Made by a program: the position numbers and the translations under genes. DNA of 60,381 bases from the NCBI GenBank assembly GCA_949297015.1, contig CASFRF010000058.1, forward strand, positions 1 through 60,381, read 5' to 3'. This document shows positions 51,714-60,312 of the stretch, piece after piece. Each line of letters starts with the position of its first letter. The stretch's first letter is position 1. The notes under the pieces were generated by a model. That model ran no database searches. It had not been told where the DNA came from and saw only the letters and a program-made list of their open reading frames with translations. Source of the DNA: an uncultured bacterium. Lineage in GTDB: Bacteria; Verrucomicrobiota; Lentisphaeria; Victivallales; Victivallaceae.

Positions 51714-51738
51714 CTATTTTCCTTGCAAATCCGGAAAA
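51714..51738 (+). promoter_or_regulatory. Inverted repeat upstream of the formyltransferase-like gene
   Basis: ATTTTCC and GGAAAAT form a 7 bp inverted repeat around TTGCAAATC. It may be an operator or the top of a leader hairpin. No convincing -10 is seen after it. Confidence 0.3.
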
Positions 51739-51796
51739 TGGAGGCACATTACCATATCCCGGAATCCACCGGGATCAGGAAAGGTCCCGAATCGAA

Positions 51797-52672
51797 ATGC
51801 CCGAACCCTTGTTCACCCTTGACCGACCGGCCCGGGCCGCGCTGTTTCTGAGCGGCACCGGCACCAATGCCGAGGTCTTGCTGCAAAGCCGGCTGCCGCA
51901 TCTGGAGATCGTGGTGCTGGTCACCGATGCGCCGGCGACCAGTCGCGCCCCGGAGCTGGCGGCACGCTTTCACCTGCCGCTGGCGGCGCTGGACATCCGC
52001 CGCTTCTACCGCGAACAGGGATTGGATTCGATCTCGCTGGCCACGGCGGCGGGGCGCCGGGTGCGCGAGCTCTGGACCCGGGAACTGAGTGAACAGATTC
52101 TCCCCCACCGCCCCGACTGCGGGCTGCTGGCCGGTTTTGTCCCGCTGACCAATCTGACCGGGCGCTTCCCCTGTCTGAACGTGCATCCCGGCGACCTCAC
52201 ACTGGAACAGGGGGGGCGGCGGCTGCTGGCCGGGCTGCACTGGAAACCGGTGGAACTGGCCATCGTCTCCGGGCAGCCGACGCTGCGCAGCAGCGTGATT
52301 CTGGCCCAGCCCTACACCGGCAACGGCCAGGCCGAAATGGATTCCGGGCCGGTGCTCGGAGTCTCCGAACCGGTGCCGGTTGAGCTGCTGGGGCACTCCC
52401 TTGCAGAGCTGCGCGAGATCTGGACGAATCGGCAACCGGGCGCGGCGGAGGATCTCCTGCGCAAGGTCGCCCGCCACAATCTGGAACGGCTCAAGACCGA
52501 CGGCGATCACCGGGTCTTCCCGGCCGCCGCCGAGGCGTTTGCCGCCGGGCGTTACGCGGTCGAGGCGGAGCAGCTGTTCTTTCACGAGGGGGGGCGCTGG
52601 CTGCCGGTCCGCTCGGTGGAGTTCGGCCGCCGCGGCTGTCGCCCGCTGCCGCTCAGTCCAGACGGAGTTTGA
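51797..52672 (+). CDS. Formyltransferase-fold protein (PurN/Fmt-like)
   Basis: 291 residues. Residues 10-200 match the formyltetrahydrofolate-dependent formyltransferase fold: RAALFLSGTGTNAEVLL near the N terminus, PDCGLLAGFVPLTN, CLNVHPGDL with the catalytic Asn and His, and MDSGPVLG with the likely catalytic Asp. It is longer than PurN (about 200 residues), and its last 90 residues do not look like the Fmt C-terminal domain. The substrate is therefore uncertain, and purN or fmt should not be assumed. It overlaps the convergent YhcH-type gene by 20 bases. Confidence 0.75.
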   Translation: MPEPLFTLDRPARAALFLSGTGTNAEVLLQSRLPHLEIVVLVTDAPATSRAPELAARFHLPLAALDIRRFYREQGLDSISLATAAGRRVRELWTRELSEQILPHRPDCGLLAGFVPLTNLTGRFPCLNVHPGDLTLEQGGRRLLAGLHWKPVELAIVSGQPTLRSSVILAQPYTGNGQAEMDSGPVLGVSEPVPVELLGHSLAELREIWTNRQPGAAEDLLRKVARHNLERLKTDGDHRVFPAAAEAFAAGRYAVEAEQLFFHEGGRWLPVRSVEFGRRGCRPLPLSPDGV

Positions 52673-53111
52673 CCACCACTTTGCGGACCGTCTGAAGTTG
52701 GGAACCGCAGCGCGGGCGATGTCCCTCCCCCGGGAAAAAGGCGGCAAACACGCCCGGATACAACCGCAACGGCGTCGCGCTTTCGCGTTCAAACGGGAAA
52801 AAGCCGATGTCGCCGGCCTGATTGAACGTCGCCTCGTTCCAGTTCGCGGGCAGCGGCTGCTGGTAGATGGTCTCGACCCCGTCCAGCAGCAGCTGCACAT
52901 CCAGATAGCGCCGGTGGACCTCCGCCGGATGCGATGAATCGGGTTGCACCTCGTAACGCTGAACCAGCAGATACAGGCGGTCGCCCTCGAGTTCGTAACG
53001 ACCTTCCGGCGTGGTCGGAGTCAGTTGTTCCAGAAACGTGAACGCCCGCACCCAGTACTCGGGTGCGATTCCGGCGTAGCGCCGGAAATTCGCAAGGTTG
53101 TCGTAAATCAT
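52653..53111 (-). CDS. YhcH/YjgK/YiaL-family protein
   Basis: 152 residues, a cupin-like beta protein. Seen: the MIYDNLANFRRY start, HRRYLDVQLLLDGVETI (with the family metal-binding His) and a VFAAFFPGEGHRPRC stretch. Relatives act on sugar anomers, such as the sialic-acid anomerase NanQ. A carbohydrate role is likely but the sugar is unknown. GGAGAGGTC precedes the ATG. Its 3' end overlaps the convergent formyltransferase-like gene, and it starts 14 bases after the Pro-rich protein gene. Confidence 0.88.
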   Translation of the reverse strand: MIYDNLANFRRYAGIAPEYWVRAFTFLEQLTPTTPEGRYELEGDRLYLLVQRYEVQPDSSHPAEVHRRYLDVQLLLDGVETIYQQPLPANWNEATFNQAGDIGFFPFERESATPLRLYPGVFAAFFPGEGHRPRCGSQLQTVRKVVVKLRLD

Positions 53112-53125
53112 GACCTCTCCTGAGC

Positions 53126-54691
53126 TCAGCGACCGCGACCGCGGAACGCACCGCCGGCAGGGACCGCCTGCCGGAAATTTCCATAGTTGTTGATCCGGAA
53201 CCCGCTCCCCGAGGAGCGACTGCCCGACGTCGACGGCTGAGCCCGCAGTACAGGGGCAGTCCGGGTGGGAGACGTCGTTCGCGGCGTGGTCGGAATCTGC
53301 TGAATCCGGGTCGGCCGCGTGGTGCTGCTCGAGGGACGCGTCGTGCTGCTGGGCGGCAGCGGGAACGGCTTCGTCGACGGTCGCGTGCTGCTGCCCGAGG
53401 GACGCGTCGTGCTGCCCGAGGGACGCGTCGAGCTGCCCGAGGGGCGTGTACTGCTCGGAGGACGTATCCCGACCGGGGGGCGCGTGCTGCTCGGGGGGCG
53501 CGTGCTGCCCGGAGGACGCGTGCTGCTCGGAGGACGCGTGCTGCCCGGAGGACGCGTGGGCTGCGGTTTAGGCGGCAGCGGGAACGGTTTCGGCGGCCGT
53601 GGACGCGGCGGCCAGGGGCGCGGTGGCCATGGCCGCAGATAGGGCGGGCGCGGACCATTGGGGTGATACCAGTAGTACCAGCGCACCGGGCCATAGCTCG
53701 AGCCGATGTAATACCCCCAGCCGGACGCCGGATAGTTGTTCTCATAGATCACCAGGGGACTCCCGGTGGAGCTCGAACTCCCGGTGGCCGCGGTCGCCGG
53801 CGTCTCCTCGCTCACCGCCTGATCGGGTGCCGACTCCAGCTCGGTACTGGCATTCTCCGCCGCATAACTGCTGTAGATATTCAGATAGCCGCTCAAAATT
53901 TCCACGGCCTGGTCCAGGGAGTCACAAAACACCGGAATGCCCTTCTGATCCTTGTAGTCGGCCTTGACTCCGGCCGGATAGATAAAGGCGCTCCACTCCC
54001 CCGGCTCCGGCAGATCCAGTCCGTCGATCATCACATAACGGGACTCGATCGGCTGACCGCTCCGGACTTTCAGCACCTCGGCCACGGTTCCGGCCTGGAC
54101 GATCGCCACCGTCTTGAGATCGACTGCACGCCGCCCGGAATAGATCGCAAAACGCAGCTCCTCCGGGGTGAGATCCACCTCCATTCCCTCGAACTTCTGA
54201 CGGATCTCCTGTTTGATCCGGGCCAGTTTTTCGCTCTCCGACTCCGCCATCTGCTGCAGGTTGGTACGGGCAAACTGCCCGACCTTCTTTTCAAACTCCG
54301 CGCACTTTTCGGGGTCGTAGCCGAACTCCTGACGCAGCTCCTCGGGCAACTCCCGGAAGGAGAGGCCCTTGATCACATAGACCCCGTCGGCATTGACGTA
54401 CCCGATATCAATGCCGCCGGGATTCACCCCCTCGATCAGCGCATCGTGATAGGTCTGTCCTGCCAGCGTCTTGATCGTGCGGGGTTCCGGCTCTTCGGCT
54501 TCCGCCTCTTCCGTCGCTTCCGCCTCTTCCGTCGCTTCCGCCTCTTCTGTCGCTTCCGACTTTTCCGGAGCTCCGGCTTCCGTCGCTTCCGGCGCCTTGA
54601 CCGCAGCGGTGGCCTCCACCGCGGACGCAACCTCCGCTCCGGCGATCAGCAGACCACTCCAGAGCACCAGCTGCAACCACCATTTGTTCAT
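53126..54691 (-). CDS. Secreted acidic and Pro/Ser/Thr-rich protein of unknown function
   Basis: 521 residues. A signal peptide (about 1-22, ending VASA) is followed by an acidic region with 18-base tandem repeats (EEAEAT three times). A middle domain (about 75-300) contains TIKTLAGQTYHDALIEGVNPGG and, further on, helical EFEKKVGQFARTNLQQM. The C-terminal 200 residues are low complexity: repeated RPPGSTRPPSSTRPP units and a Ser/Arg/Thr-rich end. The tail resembles cell-wall or matrix-interacting linkers. I do not recognise the middle domain. ATG 54691 has GGGGGAGGCGGATC upstream. Confidence 0.75.
   Translation of the reverse strand: MNKWWLQLVLWSGLLIAGAEVASAVEATAAVKAPEATEAGAPEKSEATEEAEATEEAEATEEAEAEEPEPRTIKTLAGQTYHDALIEGVNPGGIDIGYVNADGVYVIKGLSFRELPEELRQEFGYDPEKCAEFEKKVGQFARTNLQQMAESESEKLARIKQEIRQKFEGMEVDLTPEELRFAIYSGRRAVDLKTVAIVQAGTVAEVLKVRSGQPIESRYVMIDGLDLPEPGEWSAFIYPAGVKADYKDQKGIPVFCDSLDQAVEILSGYLNIYSSYAAENASTELESAPDQAVSEETPATAATGSSSSTGSPLVIYENNYPASGWGYYIGSSYGPVRWYYWYHPNGPRPPYLRPWPPRPWPPRPRPPKPFPLPPKPQPTRPPGSTRPPSSTRPPGSTRPPSSTRPPVGIRPPSSTRPSGSSTRPSGSTTRPSGSSTRPSTKPFPLPPSSTTRPSSSTTRPTRIQQIPTTPRTTSPTRTAPVLRAQPSTSGSRSSGSGFRINNYGNFRQAVPAGGAFRGRGR
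53321..53565 (-). repeat. Degenerate 15-21 bp repeats coding for Pro/Ser/Thr/Arg-rich tail
   Basis: Runs of related units around GGACGCGT and GTGCTG on the plus strand encode RPPGST/RPPSST-like residues on the minus strand. Units vary in length and differ by a few bases. Confidence 0.7.
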
Positions 54692-54735
54692 GATCCGCCT
54701 CCCCCGTTGTTCCGGGATTTTCCTGCTCATGAGGG

Positions 54736-54764
54736 ACTATACACGATCCCCCCGAAAAATGCAA
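54736..54764 (-). promoter_or_regulatory. Sigma70-type promoter for the secreted acidic protein
   Basis: Minus strand: TTGCAT (54759-54764), 17 bp, TATAGT (54736-54741), 45 bases before the ATG. It lies in the 82-base gap after the kinase gene. Confidence 0.65.
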
Positions 54765-54773
54765 GCGCCCGGA

Positions 54774-56918
54774 TCAGCGCCCGCCCCCGGCTTGCGCGGT
54801 CCAGCTCTCCAGCCGCTGCTTCAAGGCCAGCTGTTCCGGACGCGACAACCCCGGCGCACAGCGTTTGAACAGCGCCGCCCCCTGCTCCGGAGTCAGCGGC
54901 AGCTGCGCCGCCGCCAGCAACAGCGCCTCCGCCGACGTCAGCTCCGGCGGCGCCGCCGAACGGCCCGCGGTCAGCGCCGCCGCCAGCGCCGGGGAACGCT
55001 TCAAACGCTGCAGCACCTCGGCGGCGCCGGCGGCATCCAACCGGCCCTCCGCCAGAGCGGCGGTCAACTCCGGCAACACCCGCTCGGGAGCGCCCGCCAA
55101 CGACTCCGCCAGCAGCGCCGGAGCCGATGCCGGAACCGGCGTCGCTTGAAACAACTCGCCCCAGACCCGCAACACCGCCTCGCGATCGGCGGCGGCGACC
55201 AAGCGCTCGATCAACCGCCGCCCCAGCTCCGGCGTCCCATGCTGCAGGGCGTACAGACAAATGTAGCGACAGGCCTCCGCCGGAAAAACCAGCGGATTGC
55301 CCTGCACCTGCCGCTGCAGGAGTTCATCCCACAGCGTCTCGGGAATTTCGGCCAGACCGAGCCGCCGGATCCGCCCGGAACCGTCCGGACACTCGAAAAT
55401 CAACCCCGTCTCATCCCGCCGCAGCAGCCGGGCCGATGCCCCGTCCAACGTCACCACCGGCCGGAGCCGGGTCAACTCCTCCAGCCGGTTCTGCAGCACA
55501 TAGCTGGCCACCGTCCGGGGCACCCGCCGCTCCGGCAGCAGCCCCCCGATCAGAACCAGTTCCGGAAACTCCTCGCGGCTCATGCCGAACCGGGTCATCA
55601 ACTGCTGCAGACGAACGCCGCTGATCTCGGATGCCGGATTCCGGAAGACCGCCAGCATCTCCAGATAGCGCCGCCGCTGCTCCCGACGGCGGTAATTTTC
55701 CAGATTCCGCTCGTACCCGGCACGCTGCTGCGCCCAGCCGTTCCCGGGCTGATAACGGATCGGCGGTTCGGTCGGCAGCTGCTGCTGCAACTCCGGCGCC
55801 GGGCGCGGCAGCTCCGGCTTCGGGAACAGCCGTTGCCAGCGCTGCACCAACCACTCAACGTTCAGCCCCAGCCGCTCGCAGGCGGCATTGCCCACAATCA
55901 CCACCGCCGCCAGCAGCGTCAGCAGCAGCGCCAGGCTCAGCAGCCGCCGCCGGAGCCGGTACCGGGAGCGCGGCGGGGCCGCGTTTTTCGGAGGCGGCTT
56001 CACCCCCTCGCCGCGGGCGATTTTCCGCAACCGCCGCACCACGGCGCTCCAATCCGCCGGACGCTGCTCCGGCTCCTTGGCCATCAGTTCCTCGATCAAC
56101 CGCGCCAGCGCCGGGGGAAAGCCCAGGAAGCGGCGATCGAGCGGCTCCGCCGTCTTCTGCAAGTGCGCATCGAGAATCTCGCGGGGGGTTCCGCGAAACG
56201 GCAGCCGCCCGGAAAACAGCTCGTACAAAGTGACGCCGAAACTGTAAAGATCGCTTTTCAAATTGGCGCCTGTCACCCGGCGCAGAATCAGTTCCGGAGC
56301 CGCATAGGCCGGCGTGGCCATGATCTCGCCGGAGTCGGTCTCGTCGGCCGCGCGGGCCAGTCCCAGGTCGGCCAGCTTGGCCGCCTGATCGCTGCGCCGG
56401 ATCAGAATATTGCCCGGTTTCAGATCCCCGTGCACCAGCCGGCAGCGCTGATACGCATACTCCAGCGCCTCGGCCACGCTGATCGCCCAGCGCAGCGCCA
56501 GATCGTGCGGCACCGGGCCGTGATGCCGGGTGAGAAAATCATCGGCCGTCTCGCCGGTGACCAGCTCCATGGCAAAATAGTAGAGCCCGCCCGACTCTCC
56601 GGCGTCGATGGCCTGAACGATGAAGGGCGAATTGAGCTGCGCCGCCAGATGCGACTCGCGCAGAAACTGTCGGATGTACTCGGGATTCCGGGCCAGCTTG
56701 GCGGAGAGAATCTTCAACGCCACCGGCCGGTCCAGCGACAACTGGGTCGCCCGGTAGACCACCGCGTTGGCGCCGCGCCCGAGCTCCGCCTCGATCCGGA
56801 AACTCGCCACCACCCGGCCGGTCAGCGCCCCGGCCGGGCGACAGCCGCAACAGCCGTGCCGCCCCGAGGGGGAGGGCTCGTACTCGCCGCCGCAAAACTC
56901 ACACTTCAACTTCGCCAT
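54774..56918 (-). CDS. Serine/threonine protein kinase with zinc ribbon and large extracytoplasmic part
   Basis: 714 residues. A short zinc ribbon (C6, C9, C23 or C24, C26) precedes the kinase domain (about 40-300): AELGRGANAVVY glycine loop, catalytic Lys in VALKIL (K69), HGDLKPGNIL catalytic loop (D165), DLGLA replacing DFG (D184), and a YAAPEL activation end. The HGD and DLG variants are common in PVC and planctomycete-like kinases. One membrane segment follows at 327-343, then about 370 helical residues on the other side. It phosphorylates Ser/Thr of cytoplasmic proteins; the targets are unknown. Start ATG 56918 follows GTGAGGAAG. It lies 11 bases after pfkB. Confidence 0.9.
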   Translation of the reverse strand: MAKLKCEFCGGEYEPSPSGRHGCCGCRPAGALTGRVVASFRIEAELGRGANAVVYRATQLSLDRPVALKILSAKLARNPEYIRQFLRESHLAAQLNSPFIVQAIDAGESGGLYYFAMELVTGETADDFLTRHHGPVPHDLALRWAISVAEALEYAYQRCRLVHGDLKPGNILIRRSDQAAKLADLGLARAADETDSGEIMATPAYAAPELILRRVTGANLKSDLYSFGVTLYELFSGRLPFRGTPREILDAHLQKTAEPLDRRFLGFPPALARLIEELMAKEPEQRPADWSAVVRRLRKIARGEGVKPPPKNAAPPRSRYRLRRRLLSLALLLTLLAAVVIVGNAACERLGLNVEWLVQRWQRLFPKPELPRPAPELQQQLPTEPPIRYQPGNGWAQQRAGYERNLENYRRREQRRRYLEMLAVFRNPASEISGVRLQQLMTRFGMSREEFPELVLIGGLLPERRVPRTVASYVLQNRLEELTRLRPVVTLDGASARLLRRDETGLIFECPDGSGRIRRLGLAEIPETLWDELLQRQVQGNPLVFPAEACRYICLYALQHGTPELGRRLIERLVAAADREAVLRVWGELFQATPVPASAPALLAESLAGAPERVLPELTAALAEGRLDAAGAAEVLQRLKRSPALAAALTAGRSAAPPELTSAEALLLAAAQLPLTPEQGAALFKRCAPGLSRPEQLALKQRLESWTAQAGGGR

Positions 56919-56929
56919 CCGGTTCTTCC

Positions 56930-57871
56930 TCACCAAGTGGATCGCGTCATCCCGATCCGGAGCGCCAGCTCCTCGGCGGTGGCCGGATCGAAGGACCCGC
57001 ACACCTCATTGAGACAGTTGGCGCTGGCCCCGGCCAGCGCCGCCCGGAAGGCCCGGTCCAGCGGCGTACCCGCCACCAGCTCCGAGGCCAGCACCGCCGA
57101 GGCGGTATCCCCGCACCCCAGCGGGCTGACCAGCTCCGGCAGCTCCGGCAGCGTGTAGCGGATCAACGTCCCGGCCGCCTCCGCCAAGCAGGCCTGACGC
57201 GGACCGTCAGTGATCGCCGCCGCCGCCACCCCCGGATAACGCGCGAACAACGCCCGGAACGCGGATTTGACGTGCTCCTCGCCGGTCAGGCAGCGGAGCT
57301 CCTCCAAGTTCACTTTCAAATAGATCCGGCCCCGCTGCTCGAGCACCGACTCGATATGCCGATAGGAGTCGACCAGCAGCGGAATTCCCATCGCCAGCGC
57401 CGGGGCCGCCATCCGGGCGTAGAACTCCGGATCGGTCCCGGTCGGCAGGGTGCCGCAGAGCGCCAGCAGCGCGGTTCCGGGCAGTTCGCGCAGCAGTTCC
57501 CCCCGGAACGCCTCGATCTCGGCTTCGGACACCGGATAAGAGGGCTCGATCAATTCGGTCATGCTCCGGGTTTTGCGGCACAGACAGGTCACGCAACACC
57601 GGGTCGGATGCCGCGTCGTCACCGAGCGATGAACCAGGCCCTCCCGGTTCAGCTCCCGCACCAGATACTCGCCGTTGTCCCCCCCGACGAACTGCAGCAG
57701 CACCGCCGAGGCCCGCCCGGCGCAGCGCACCGCCCGGCAGAAGTTGACCCCCTTGCCCGAGGCGAATGCGCGCATTTCTTGCGCCCGGTTCACCTCCCCG
57801 GGTCGGAACCGCTCGAAAAACAGCGTCTTCTGCCAGGCCGGATTGGGGCCCAGTACCAGCAGCTTGTTCAT
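56930..57871 (-). CDS. PfkB-family sugar kinase (1-phosphofructokinase/tagatose-6-phosphate kinase-like)
   Basis: 313 residues. The ribokinase-fold signatures are present: LGPNPAWQKTLFF at the start, ASGKGVNFCRAVRCAG (substrate Gly-Lys-Gly), VNLEELRCLTGEE, and the catalytic LGCGDTASAVLASEL, where Cys replaces the usual Ala of GAGD. The N-terminal pattern points to the 1-phosphofructokinase and tagatose-6-phosphate kinase branch rather than ribokinase. Exact specificity is not decidable. It overlaps the upstream dehydrogenase gene by 4 bases in an ATGA arrangement. Confidence 0.85.
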   Translation of the reverse strand: MNKLLVLGPNPAWQKTLFFERFRPGEVNRAQEMRAFASGKGVNFCRAVRCAGRASAVLLQFVGGDNGEYLVRELNREGLVHRSVTTRHPTRCCVTCLCRKTRSMTELIEPSYPVSEAEIEAFRGELLRELPGTALLALCGTLPTGTDPEFYARMAAPALAMGIPLLVDSYRHIESVLEQRGRIYLKVNLEELRCLTGEEHVKSAFRALFARYPGVAAAAITDGPRQACLAEAAGTLIRYTLPELPELVSPLGCGDTASAVLASELVAGTPLDRAFRAALAGASANCLNEVCGSFDPATAEELALRIGMTRSTW

Positions 57872-58959
57872 ATCAACTCCCGCACCAGCGCCGCAACTTC
57901 CTCATCACTCAACTCACGCGGATTGCACTTCATGCTCCCCGAACGGCAGTTCCGGACCACAAAGGGCAGCGCGTCGGGGCTTGCTCCGAAACTCCGGAAG
58001 TTCTCCGGCAGCCCGACCTCCGCGCGCAGCCGCTCCAGCCCCGCGATGAACGACGCCGCATCGGCCAGCCCGACCGCCCGGGCCAGTTCGCCCAGCCGCG
58101 CCCCGCCGTCCACCGCGCAATTCCAGCGCAACACCGTCGGCAACAGCACCGCGCAGCACACGCCGTGCGGCACACCCCAGCAGCTGCCCGCGGGATGACC
58201 GATCCCGTGCACCGCCCCCAGCCCGGACTGGGCGAAGGCCAGCGCCGCGCTCAAACTGCCCTCCGCCATGGGCGCGCGCGCCCCGCGCTCGCCCGCGGTC
58301 GCCGCCCGCAGCGCCGGATAGAGCAACGTCACCGCACTCCGCGCCAGCGCGGAACTGACCGTCGTCGCCCGGCGCGACAAATACGATTCAATCCCCTGCG
58401 TCAGCGCATCAAAACCGCTGGCCGCCGTGATCCCCGCCGGACACGCACAGGTCAGCTCCGGATCCACCAGCGCCCAGTCCGCCTCCATGCCCGGAGTCCG
58501 CAACGACTGTTTGATCGAAGTGGCCGGATCCACCAGCACCGCGTTGCCGGTGACCTCCGCGCCGGTCCCGGCCGTGGTCGGCAACAGCACCAGAAAGCTC
58601 CGCCGCGCCGCCGCCGCCGACCGTCCGTAAAAATAGTCCGCCACCGCTCCGGGCTCGTCCAGCAGCGCCGCCGCCGCTTTGGCCGTGTCCAGCACGCTGC
58701 CGCCGCCGATGCCGACAATCGTCCGGGCCCCCAGCTCCCGGGCCGCCGCACGGACCTTCTCCACCTCCTGCAGCGTCGGCTCCGGGCGGATATCACCGAT
58801 CAGCCCCCAGCCCCGCGAGGTCGTCAGCGGGAGCAGCCGCTCCCGCAGGTGATTGCCCGCCACCACCAGCACGCCGCCCGGCGGCAACTGCTCCGGCCAC
58901 TCCCGGAACCCGCCGTCGCCGAAGGAGATCCGCCGGGGAAACCGCAACTCGTACTTCAT
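57868..58959 (-). CDS. Iron-containing alcohol dehydrogenase family protein
   Basis: 363 residues. The N-terminal NAD(P)-binding domain has VGIGGGSVLDTAKAAAALL, followed by PTTAGTGAEVTGNAVL. The C-terminal metal domain has ASGFDALTQGIESYLS and GAVHGIGHPAGSCWGVPHGV, which supplies the Asp and three His ligands of the family. It probably interconverts an aldehyde or ketone with an alcohol; the substrate is unknown. It overlaps pfkB and rnc by 4 bases each, so the three are likely translated together. Confidence 0.88.
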   Translation of the reverse strand: MKYELRFPRRISFGDGGFREWPEQLPPGGVLVVAGNHLRERLLPLTTSRGWGLIGDIRPEPTLQEVEKVRAAARELGARTIVGIGGGSVLDTAKAAAALLDEPGAVADYFYGRSAAAARRSFLVLLPTTAGTGAEVTGNAVLVDPATSIKQSLRTPGMEADWALVDPELTCACPAGITAASGFDALTQGIESYLSRRATTVSSALARSAVTLLYPALRAATAGERGARAPMAEGSLSAALAFAQSGLGAVHGIGHPAGSCWGVPHGVCCAVLLPTVLRWNCAVDGGARLGELARAVGLADAASFIAGLERLRAEVGLPENFRSFGASPDALPFVVRNCRSGSMKCNPRELSDEEVAALVRELI

Positions 58960-59657
58960 CTTTCGTCTCCGTTTCGTCTCAGATAGGCCAGCAGATTCCG
59001 GGCGGCACAGGACTCCGCCGCCCGCCGACCTTCGCCACGGCCCGCGGCCACCCAGTTCCGCAACCGGACCTCCACCTCATAAATCTGCGCATGGCCCGGC
59101 CCCCGGATCTGCAGAATCTCGTACGTCGGGTGCGCCCCCCAGCGCTCCTGCGCCAGCTCCTGCAACGTGCCCTTGGGATTGAGCTCCCGCAACAGCGCCA
59201 GCGGCTCGGGGAACAACTTCGCCAGCGGTTCGGCCACCGCCTGCTTCACCGCCTCCAGCCCGCAATCGAGATAGAGCGCCCCGATCACCGCCTCAAAAAT
59301 ATCCGCCAGCACCGAATTGCGGTCCGCGCCGCCGGAATCCCGTTCGCCCCGCCCCAGCCGGAGATACGAGCCCAGATTCCACTCGCGGGCGAGCCGGGCA
59401 AAGGACTCTTCGCGCACCAGCGCCGAGCGCATTTTGGACATCTCCCCCTCGTCGGACCGGGGGTAACGCCGGAACAGCGATTCGCTCAGCACCAGCTCCA
59501 GCACCGCGTCGCCCAGAAACTCCAGCCGCTGATAGTCGTAGTCGAGCTGGTTTTCCGAGGCATACGACCGGTGGGTCAGCGCCTCTTCCAGGTGCGGCAA
59601 CGCCTGCTCCGGCACTCCCAGTTGCGCCTTAAGCTTTTCCAGATCCGGAACCACCAT
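58956..59657 (-). CDS. rnc: Ribonuclease III
   Basis: 233 residues. The RNase III domain has ALTHRSYASEN, the signature RLEFLGDAVLELVLSE, and SVLADIFEAVIGALYLD with the second catalytic Glu. The C-terminal double-stranded RNA-binding domain has NPKGTLQELAQERWG and AAESCAARNLLAYL. It processes rRNA precursors and double-stranded RNA. ATG 59657 is chosen because GGGAG lies just before it; the gene then overlaps the upstream lipM-like gene by 29 bases. Longer in-frame starts lack support. Confidence 0.93.
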   Translation of the reverse strand: MVVPDLEKLKAQLGVPEQALPHLEEALTHRSYASENQLDYDYQRLEFLGDAVLELVLSESLFRRYPRSDEGEMSKMRSALVREESFARLAREWNLGSYLRLGRGERDSGGADRNSVLADIFEAVIGALYLDCGLEAVKQAVAEPLAKLFPEPLALLRELNPKGTLQELAQERWGAHPTYEILQIRGPGHAQIYEVEVRLRNWVAAGRGEGRRAAESCAARNLLAYLRRNGDER

Positions 59658-60312
59658 TCCACTCCCGCGTTCCATACCGCAGCCGAACCAGCTCCTCCGT
59701 CCGCGCCAGCAGCGCCGCCGACGGCTCAAACCCATACCCGTCTCCCCCCAGCACCCGGTCCAGTGCCGACTCCAGACGGCGCTGCAGCTCCGCCCGCCTC
59801 TCCGCGCCGATCAGCCGGACGCTGCCCTGATGCAACAGCCCCTGACGGGTCCGGCGCTGCGCCCCACCCGCCAGCTTGACCCCCTCGCGGGTCACCAGAT
59901 CGAACTCCACCGGACTTCGGAAGCACTGCAACGTCCGCCGTTCCGGCGGCTGCTCCGGCGCCGCGCCCAGCCGCGACTCCGGCAGCACCGTGGCCAGCGC
60001 CGCGTGCAGCACCCGGTACGACTCCCGACGGCTGAGCTTCACCACCGGATGCTCCGGCGGCAACACCAGCGCATAGGTCAGCTCCGCCTCGTGAAACACC
60101 ACGCCGCCGCCGGTCGGTCGCCGCACCGCCTCCCGTTCTCCGATCAGCTCCACCGGATACGGCTGATGCCGGCCGAAACTCACCGCCGCGCGCGTCCAGC
60201 CGTAAAACCGCAGCACCGGGCCGGTCACGGCCACCTGCTCCAGCAGCGCCTCGTCCGCGGCCATATTCCAGGCGGCGGCGTGGTCCGTGTCGTGCCAGCA
60301 CCCGTAACTCAT
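59629..60312 (-). CDS. lipM: Lipoate/octanoate transfer protein, LipM-like
   Basis: 227 residues of the biotin/lipoyl protein ligase fold. Seen: RFYGWTRAAVSFGRHQP, RRPTGGGVVFHEAELTYAL (about 64-82), CFRSPVEFDL with a Cys in the position of the LipM/LipL acyl-enzyme Cys, and KLAGGAQRRTRQGLLHQGS. The Cys and GGAQ pattern favour octanoyl-[ACP]:protein transferase LipM over ATP-using LplA, but LplA is possible. GGAGGAGGAAG precedes the ATG, which overlaps the stop of the gene upstream. Overlaps join it to rnc. Confidence 0.8.
   Translation of the reverse strand: MSYGCWHDTDHAAAWNMAADEALLEQVAVTGPVLRFYGWTRAAVSFGRHQPYPVELIGEREAVRRPTGGGVVFHEAELTYALVLPPEHPVVKLSRRESYRVLHAALATVLPESRLGAAPEQPPERRTLQCFRSPVEFDLVTREGVKLAGGAQRRTRQGLLHQGSVRLIGAERRAELQRRLESALDRVLGGDGYGFEPSAALLARTEELVRLRYGTREWNGGSGSGKA

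Noticed and set aside
49865..51796. A 644-codon extension of the formyltransferase-like gene
   Set aside because: Antisense to the ABC permease and its partner. The formyltransferase fold begins a few residues after ATG 51797.
53321..53565. Intergenic repeat array or mobile element
   Set aside because: The repeats lie inside a coding sequence and encode a Pro/Ser/Thr/Arg-rich tail. There is no transposase and no terminal inverted repeats.
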